Source: an uncultured Alphaproteobacteria bacterium
Lineage (GTDB): Bacteria > Pseudomonadota > Alphaproteobacteria > HIMB59
Direction of reading: 5' to 3'
NCBI GenBank assembly: GCA_902557145.1
Contig: CACDYZ010000012.1
Location: 1-33,130, forward strand
DNA: 33,130 bases
Below the pieces are notes generated by a model. The model ran no database searches. It was not told where the DNA came from and saw nothing but the letters and a program-made list of their open reading frames with translations. Numbering within the stretch: position 1 is the first letter of the stretch; each line of letters opens with the position of its first letter. A program made the position numbers and the translations under genes. This document shows positions 29,449-33,130 of the stretch, one piece after another.

Positions 29449-30343
29449 AATTGATAATAAATAGATTTTCAGGAGTTCTAAATAAATCATATGCTAAAAA
29501 AGAGGAAATAATTAATAATAGCATTCCAAATGTTACTTTTAAATTTTCTTGATCAAGTAAATCAACTATTCTTGATGCAACTGCAGCACCAATAGAACTA
29601 CTAATTATTAAAACTAAAGCTAATACAAAATCTATATTTTGATTAATATAAATTTGCAAAAACAAAGATACAAAAGACACTATTGTGATGTTAAATAATG
29701 ACGTTCCTATGACTGAAATTGTTTTCATTCCTAAAAGATAAATCATACAAGGTATAAGTATAAAACCCCCACCTATTCCAGTTAGACCAGTCAACACCCC
29801 AATAAGAAAACCTATAAATAAAGGAGCTAAAATACTTATATATAATTTTGATTTTCTATATTTAAATTTTAATGGAAGACCGTGTATCCAAGAATGCTGA
29901 TGCAATTTAAATTTTTTATCTTTATGAACAATATTAACTTTTGCAGTTTCGTATAGAATAAAAGTAGCAGTAATGATTAACAGGACGATATATATACTAT
30001 TCAAATAATTATCTATTAAGCCAATATTTTTCAGGTTATTTAAGATTAACACTCCAAAAAATGTTCCAAATAATCCTCCTATAACCATTGTTACACCCAT
30101 TTGGTAATCTATATTTTTTCTTTGAAAATGACTTACTACTCCTGTTGAAGTAGAAGCAAATACTTGAACAGTAGTAGTTCCAACTGCCACTGCTGGAGGT
30201 ATTCCAACTAATATCAATAAAGGGGAGGATATAAATCCCCCACCAATACCAAAGAGTCCAGAAATAAAACCTATTCCAATACCAAGGGAAATTAATATAT
30301 AAATATTTATAGATATTTCTGCAATAGGTAGGTAAAAATTCAT
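29441..30343 (-). CDS. TSUP family (TauE/SafE) permease
   Basis: This is a 300-residue polytopic membrane protein of the TSUP family, whose characterised members export sulfite or sulfoacetate or move other organosulfur anions. The two family repeats are visible: GFISGLFGIGGGFISSPLLILVG near residues 25-47 and GVLTGLTGIGGGFILIPCMIYLLG near 183-206. About eight hydrophobic helices are seen. It is the first gene of the six-gene minus-strand set and is followed by the TIGR02186-like gene. The transported substrate cannot be inferred. Confidence 0.93.
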   Translation of the reverse strand: MNFYLPIAEISINIYILISLGIGIGFISGLFGIGGGFISSPLLILVGIPPAVAVGTTTVQVFASTSTGVVSHFQRKNIDYQMGVTMVIGGLFGTFFGVLILNNLKNIGLIDNYLNSIYIVLLIITATFILYETAKVNIVHKDKKFKLHQHSWIHGLPLKFKYRKSKLYISILAPLFIGFLIGVLTGLTGIGGGFILIPCMIYLLGMKTISVIGTSLFNITIVSFVSLFLQIYINQNIDFVLALVLIISSSIGAAVASRIVDLLDQENLKVTFGMLLLIISSFLAYDLFRTPENLFIINYV

Positions 30344-30358
30344 ATATTGTTTAAAAAT

Positions 30359-30366
30359 ATTATACT
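30359..30366. promoter_or_regulatory. Putative bidirectional promoter core for the TSUP operon (minus) and DHFR-like gene (plus)
   Basis: The 8-mer ATTATACT contains TATAAT on the minus strand (30364-30359), 15 bp before the TSUP start, and TATACT on the plus strand (30361-30366), 21 bp before the DHFR-like start. The hexamers share TATA with the same offset as in two other divergent gaps of this window. Confidence 0.35.
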
Positions 30367-30387
30367 TAAAATTAATAAAATAAATTA

Positions 30388-30921
30388 ATGATTAAATACA
30401 CCTTAGCATTCGCGTGTTCAAGCGATGGTTTTATAGCGAAATACTCTGGAGATAATCCATTTGAATGGACAAGCCTTGAAGATAAAAATCACCTAAATAC
30501 CCTAATTAAGAATCATAAATGGCAGGTAATGGGTAGGAAAACTCATGAATTAAATCCTAATGACACTAGATCAAGAGTTATCTTTTCAAGAAAATACCAG
30601 GAAATTAAACAAATCAAAAATTCTATTAATCAATTCTATTTTAACCCAGACTTTAATCAGTGGGAAGAATTTGAAAATCTTTGCCAAGAAAGTGTTTTAG
30701 TATTAGGAGGAACTAGCGTTCACGACTATTTTTTATATGCTGATTTAATTGATGAGATTTTTATTACTATTGAACCTCTCACATTTAATGACGGTATACC
30801 AGCTTTTACATACATAAACTTTAAAGATTTAACCCCTTATTTAGAGGAAAGAGGATATCGTCATACTGAACAAAAAATTAATGATGGTGGGTCTTTATTA
30901 GTTAGTTTCTCTAAAACTTAA
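30388..30921 (+). CDS. Dihydrofolate reductase/RibD-like reductase
   Basis: This is a 177-residue protein of the DHFR/RibD_C fold, which uses NADPH to reduce a pterin or pyrimidine-type substrate. Seen: IKYTLAFACSSDGFIA at the first strand, VMGRKTHELNP (the nucleotide-binding GRKT), RVIFSRKY, SVLVLGGTSVHDYFL (the GG cofactor motif) and LIDEIFITIEPL. It lacks the typical FolA LPWxxxxD string, although FEWTSLEDKNHL may be its counterpart. It could be the cell's DHFR or a related reductase. The 3' end overlaps the convergent mobA by 24 bp. Confidence 0.8.
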   Translation: MIKYTLAFACSSDGFIAKYSGDNPFEWTSLEDKNHLNTLIKNHKWQVMGRKTHELNPNDTRSRVIFSRKYQEIKQIKNSINQFYFNPDFNQWEEFENLCQESVLVLGGTSVHDYFLYADLIDEIFITIEPLTFNDGIPAFTYINFKDLTPYLEERGYRHTEQKINDGGSLLVSFSKT

Positions 30922-31503
30922 AAACTCAGTGTAATCATCTTTATCGTTTACATTAAAAAACTCAACTTTTTTATCTTTTGTAAAATTTACAAAATCAAAT
31001 CCTATTTCATCTGCAAACTTCATAATTTTGTATCCATCATTGTTTAGAAGAACATTTTCTAAATTCTTATAAATTTTTAAAGACCAAAAAGAAAACATTG
31101 GTTCAACAATATTATTAATTTTGGAAATATATGCATTGTTATTTTTTTTAGAAATTGAAAGAAAAATATCTATTAATTTAGTATTTATAATTGGTGCGTC
31201 AGTAGGAAAAAGCGCAAACCATAGATCCTCATCTTTGTTCTTGTATAAATCTAGAGCGCTATGTAAACCAGCTAAGGGTCCTTTATAGCCCTCAATTTTA
31301 TCTTTAACGACTCTGTATCCTAATTCTTCGTATTTCTGAATATCCCTATTTGCATTAATAATAATTTCATCTGATTTTTCTTTAAGACTACTAATTAAAA
31401 TCTCAATAAAATTTTTGTTATTTAATTTTAAAAAACTTTTATTCTCATGGCCCATTCTTGAAGATTTACCCCCTGTCAGGATAACTGATATGAGTTTACT
31501 CAT
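30898..31503 (-). CDS. mobA: Molybdenum cofactor guanylyltransferase MobA
   Basis: MobA joins GMP from GTP to molybdenum cofactor, giving the bis-MGD form used by formate dehydrogenase and related enzymes. The 201-residue protein has the nucleotidyltransferase start SVILTGGKSSRMGHENKSFLKL, YKGPLAGLHSAL and LFPTDAPIINTKL with the metal-binding Asp (usual PCDxP is PTDAP here). It overlaps the upstream fdhD by 8 bp, so both are likely made together. mobB and moeA lie next to it on the other strand. Confidence 0.93.
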   Translation of the reverse strand: MSKLISVILTGGKSSRMGHENKSFLKLNNKNFIEILISSLKEKSDEIIINANRDIQKYEELGYRVVKDKIEGYKGPLAGLHSALDLYKNKDEDLWFALFPTDAPIINTKLIDIFLSISKKNNNAYISKINNIVEPMFSFWSLKIYKNLENVLLNNDGYKIMKFADEIGFDFVNFTKDKKVEFFNVNDKDDYTEFLSFRETN

Positions 31504-32308
31504 TGTCGGTATATCTAAAGTCGCCAGACAAAATATTAAATCTTTTACCTCTTATTCTACCAATCATTGTTAAATTTTTCTTTCTAGCTATTTCAACAGC
31601 CCAGGCTGTAAATCCTGAACGTGAGAGTAATATTGGTATCTCCATTTTAATACACTTCAATACCATTTCACTAGTTAATCTACCTGTAGTGTAAAAAGAC
31701 ATTTCTTTAACATTAATTTTTTTCTCTAGTATCAAACCAGCGATTTTATCGACAGCATTATGCCTTCCTACATCCTCAAAATAGTAAAGAGGATTTTCTC
31801 CTTTACAAAGCACACATCCATGAATAGCACCAACAGATAAATACAAACTTGGTTCAGTATTAATTTTTTTTGATAAATTAATTAACTGTTGATGGTTAAT
31901 CTTGATTTTCTTATTTAAGGAAATAGAATTTATCTCTTCAAACAAATCTCCAAATACAGTGCCTTGAGCACAACCAGAGGTATTTACTTTCTTTTTTAAT
32001 TTTTCCTCATAATTTGTTTTGCTCTTAGTTCTAACAACTACTGTTTTTAGGTCTTTATGAAATTCAATTTTTTTTACATCCTCAATACTTTTTAACATTC
32101 CCTGATTGAATAGATATCCAATAGCTAAATATTTTGGATAATCGCCTATAGTCATGATTGTAACAATCTCTTGATTGTTCAAATAAAGGGTAAGTGGTTT
32201 TTCTTCAATAATTGGAATTTTTGTCTTTTCTCCTTTTTCATTAATTGATTTTTTTAATTTGAATAAGGATTTATTATTTACACTTGGTTTGATTAAAAAA
32301 TCTGTCAT
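31496..32308 (-). CDS. fdhD: Formate dehydrogenase accessory sulfurtransferase FdhD
   Basis: FdhD passes sulfur to the bis-MGD cofactor of formate dehydrogenase. The 270-residue product has EEKPLTLYLNNQEIVTIMTI, YLAIGYLFNQGML, SVGAIHGCVLC, the hallmark YFEDVGRHNAVDKIAG, FYTTGRLTSEMVLKC and LLSRSGFTAWAVEIARK. The usual CxxC on the mobile loop is reduced to one Cys in NTSGCAQGT. The ATG at 32308 is preferred; a longer frame to 32347 would run into mobB. A formate dehydrogenase or similar molybdoenzyme is expected elsewhere in the genome. Confidence 0.94.
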   Translation of the reverse strand: MTDFLIKPSVNNKSLFKLKKSINEKGEKTKIPIIEEKPLTLYLNNQEIVTIMTIGDYPKYLAIGYLFNQGMLKSIEDVKKIEFHKDLKTVVVRTKSKTNYEEKLKKKVNTSGCAQGTVFGDLFEEINSISLNKKIKINHQQLINLSKKINTEPSLYLSVGAIHGCVLCKGENPLYYFEDVGRHNAVDKIAGLILEKKINVKEMSFYTTGRLTSEMVLKCIKMEIPILLSRSGFTAWAVEIARKKNLTMIGRIRGKRFNILSGDFRYTDNE

Positions 32309-32322
32309 ATTTTTGTTGATTG

Positions 32323-32329
32323 TATTATG
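32323..32329. promoter_or_regulatory. Possible overlapping -10 boxes of fdhD (minus) and mobB (plus)
   Basis: In the 29-bp gap, TATTAT on the plus strand (32323-32328) lies 9 bp before the mobB GTG, and CATAAT on the minus strand (32329-32324) lies 15 bp before the fdhD ATG. The two overlap but with a different offset from the other three divergent gaps. This is weak evidence. Confidence 0.25.
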
Positions 32330-32337
32330 GTGACAAA

Positions 32338-32826
32338 GTGAAAACAATAGCTGTTATTGGTTGGAAAAATAGTGGCAAAACCACTTTGGTAAGCAATTTA
32401 GTAAAATTTTTTAAAGAAAAAAAAATAAAAGTGGGTGTCGTAAAACATGCTCACCACTTATTTGATATCGATCATCCTAATACGGATAGCTATAAAATTC
32501 GAAAATCTGGAGCATACAAAACAACACTGGTATCTGATAAAAGACTTGCTTTAATGGAAGAGAAAATTACACCAGATATACATTTAGGCAGTTTAATAGA
32601 TCTCAATAAAGATTGTGACTTATTAATATTTGAGGGTTTTAAGAGTTATGATGAGTTAAATAAACTAGAGGTACATATACAAAAGAACGATAAAGACTAC
32701 CTCTATAAATCTACTAATAATGTTAAATATTTAGTTACAGATGATGATTTGGATCATCCAATACAAACCTTTAATCATAGCCAAATAGATAAAATTGCAT
32801 CTGAGATATATAATGAAAATTCCTAA
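32338..32826 (+). CDS. mobB: Molybdopterin-guanine dinucleotide biosynthesis protein MobB
   Basis: MobB is a GTP-binding P-loop protein that assists MobA. The 162-residue product starts KTIAVIGWKNSGKTTLVSNLV (P-loop GWKNSGKT), followed by VGVVKHAHHLFDIDHPNTDSYKIRKSGA and LLIFEGFKSYDELNKLEVHI, all typical of MobB. The start is taken as GTG at 32338 because it lies directly before the first strand; a TTG at 32320 is less likely. It overlaps moeA by 14 bp. Confidence 0.93.
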   Translation: MKTIAVIGWKNSGKTTLVSNLVKFFKEKKIKVGVVKHAHHLFDIDHPNTDSYKIRKSGAYKTTLVSDKRLALMEEKITPDIHLGSLIDLNKDCDLLIFEGFKSYDELNKLEVHIQKNDKDYLYKSTNNVKYLVTDDDLDHPIQTFNHSQIDKIASEIYNENS

Positions 32827-33082
32827 GTTAATATCATTCGAACTTGCACAAAAAATAATTATTCAAGAAAAAAAGAAATTATTTAAAGAAACTAGGGTTA
32901 AATTAGAGGAATCTCATAATGCGGTTGCATCAAGAGCAATTATTTCACCGATAAGCCTTCCTCTACAAAATTGTGCAGGACTTGATGGTTATATTATTTC
33001 AAATAAAAATTTAAAAAAAATATCGATATCGAAAAGATTACTTAATGCAGGACATTCATATAAAAAATTAAATCCCAAGTGA
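32813..33082 (+). CDS. moeA: Molybdopterin molybdenumtransferase MoeA, N-terminal part, ending early
   Basis: MoeA inserts molybdate into adenylylated molybdopterin. Visible are the family start LISFELAQKIIIQEKK, VKLEESHNAVASRAIISPISLPLQN and CAGLDGYIIS, which matches the (M)DGYA motif, then LLNAGHSYKKL. The frame then meets TGA TGA at 33080-33085, just before the expected glycine-rich TGA-LP motif. The +1 frame is open to the window end but I do not recognise MoeA in it. It may be a frameshift, a truncated gene or poor sequence at a contig edge. The ATG at 32813 is chosen over an upstream TTG. Confidence 0.75.
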   Translation: MKIPKLISFELAQKIIIQEKKKLFKETRVKLEESHNAVASRAIISPISLPLQNCAGLDGYIISNKNLKKISISKRLLNAGHSYKKLNPK

Positions 33083-33130
33083 TGACCCTCTATCACAGTT
33101 TGACTTTAAAAATTTTTGTGAAGAAAATAA

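Overview
The window is a gene-dense, strongly A+T-rich piece of a bacterial chromosome. Gene content and order point to a streamlined, probably marine or host-restricted, alphaproteobacterium: an rpoD 3' end, a bamD-recN-ligA cluster, rnpB directly ahead of mraZ, a dcw (division and cell wall) cluster, and an HDAC-like gene followed by xseB and dxs. SAR11-like or HIMB59-like lineages are my guess from composition and order; no alignment was possible. Genes overlap or abut almost everywhere, and leaders and intergenic gaps are tiny. I see no insertion sequence, prophage, CRISPR array or repeat family.

Layout. 1-1139: end of rpoD and a CAU-anticodon tRNA. 1152-2486 (minus): mlaC and mlaA, outer-membrane lipid asymmetry. 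2524-6257 (plus): uvrD-type helicase and an M24 aminopeptidase P. 6240-10764 (minus): ligA, recN (frame broken) and bamD. 10767-11408 (plus): a peptidoglycan amidase. 11426-11754: RNase P RNA. 11760-20924 (plus): a MraZ-box promoter and the dcw operon mraZ-rsmH-ftsL-ftsI-murE-murF-mraY-murD(broken frame)-ftsW. 20896-24579 (plus): glutamine amidotransferase, HDAC-like hydrolase, xseB and dxs, all overlapping or nearly so. 24571-26482 (minus): aroC and fabI. 26514-27101 (plus): pdxH. 27098-30343 (minus): a tightly coupled six-gene set of TSUP permease, TIGR02186-like membrane protein, UspA, a 47-residue DUF2256 protein, pyrE and a nucleotidyltransferase. 30388-33130: a DHFR/RibD-like reductase, then molybdenum cofactor genes mobA and fdhD (minus), mobB and the 5' part of moeA (plus).

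Functional themes are envelope building (Mla, BamD, Mur ligases, MraY, FtsI/FtsW/FtsL, FabI, amidase), DNA repair (UvrD, LigA, RecN, XseB), cofactor and precursor supply (Dxs, AroC, PdxH, PyrE) and molybdoenzyme maturation (MobA, MobB, MoeA, FdhD).

I found no clear new multi-gene system. The most notable points are: (1) recN and murD are each interrupted at a run of eight A's, and removing one A restores each complete protein; (2) a DUF2256 gene starts immediately after the uspA stop codon, in the same frame, with no ATG/GTG/TTG; (3) three divergent gene pairs share the same 8-bp core in which two opposing -10 hexamers overlap; (4) 10-bp CCCA repeats upstream of mraZ contain the -10 box and run into the start codon; (5) the dcw cluster stops at ftsW and continues into an unrelated amidotransferase.
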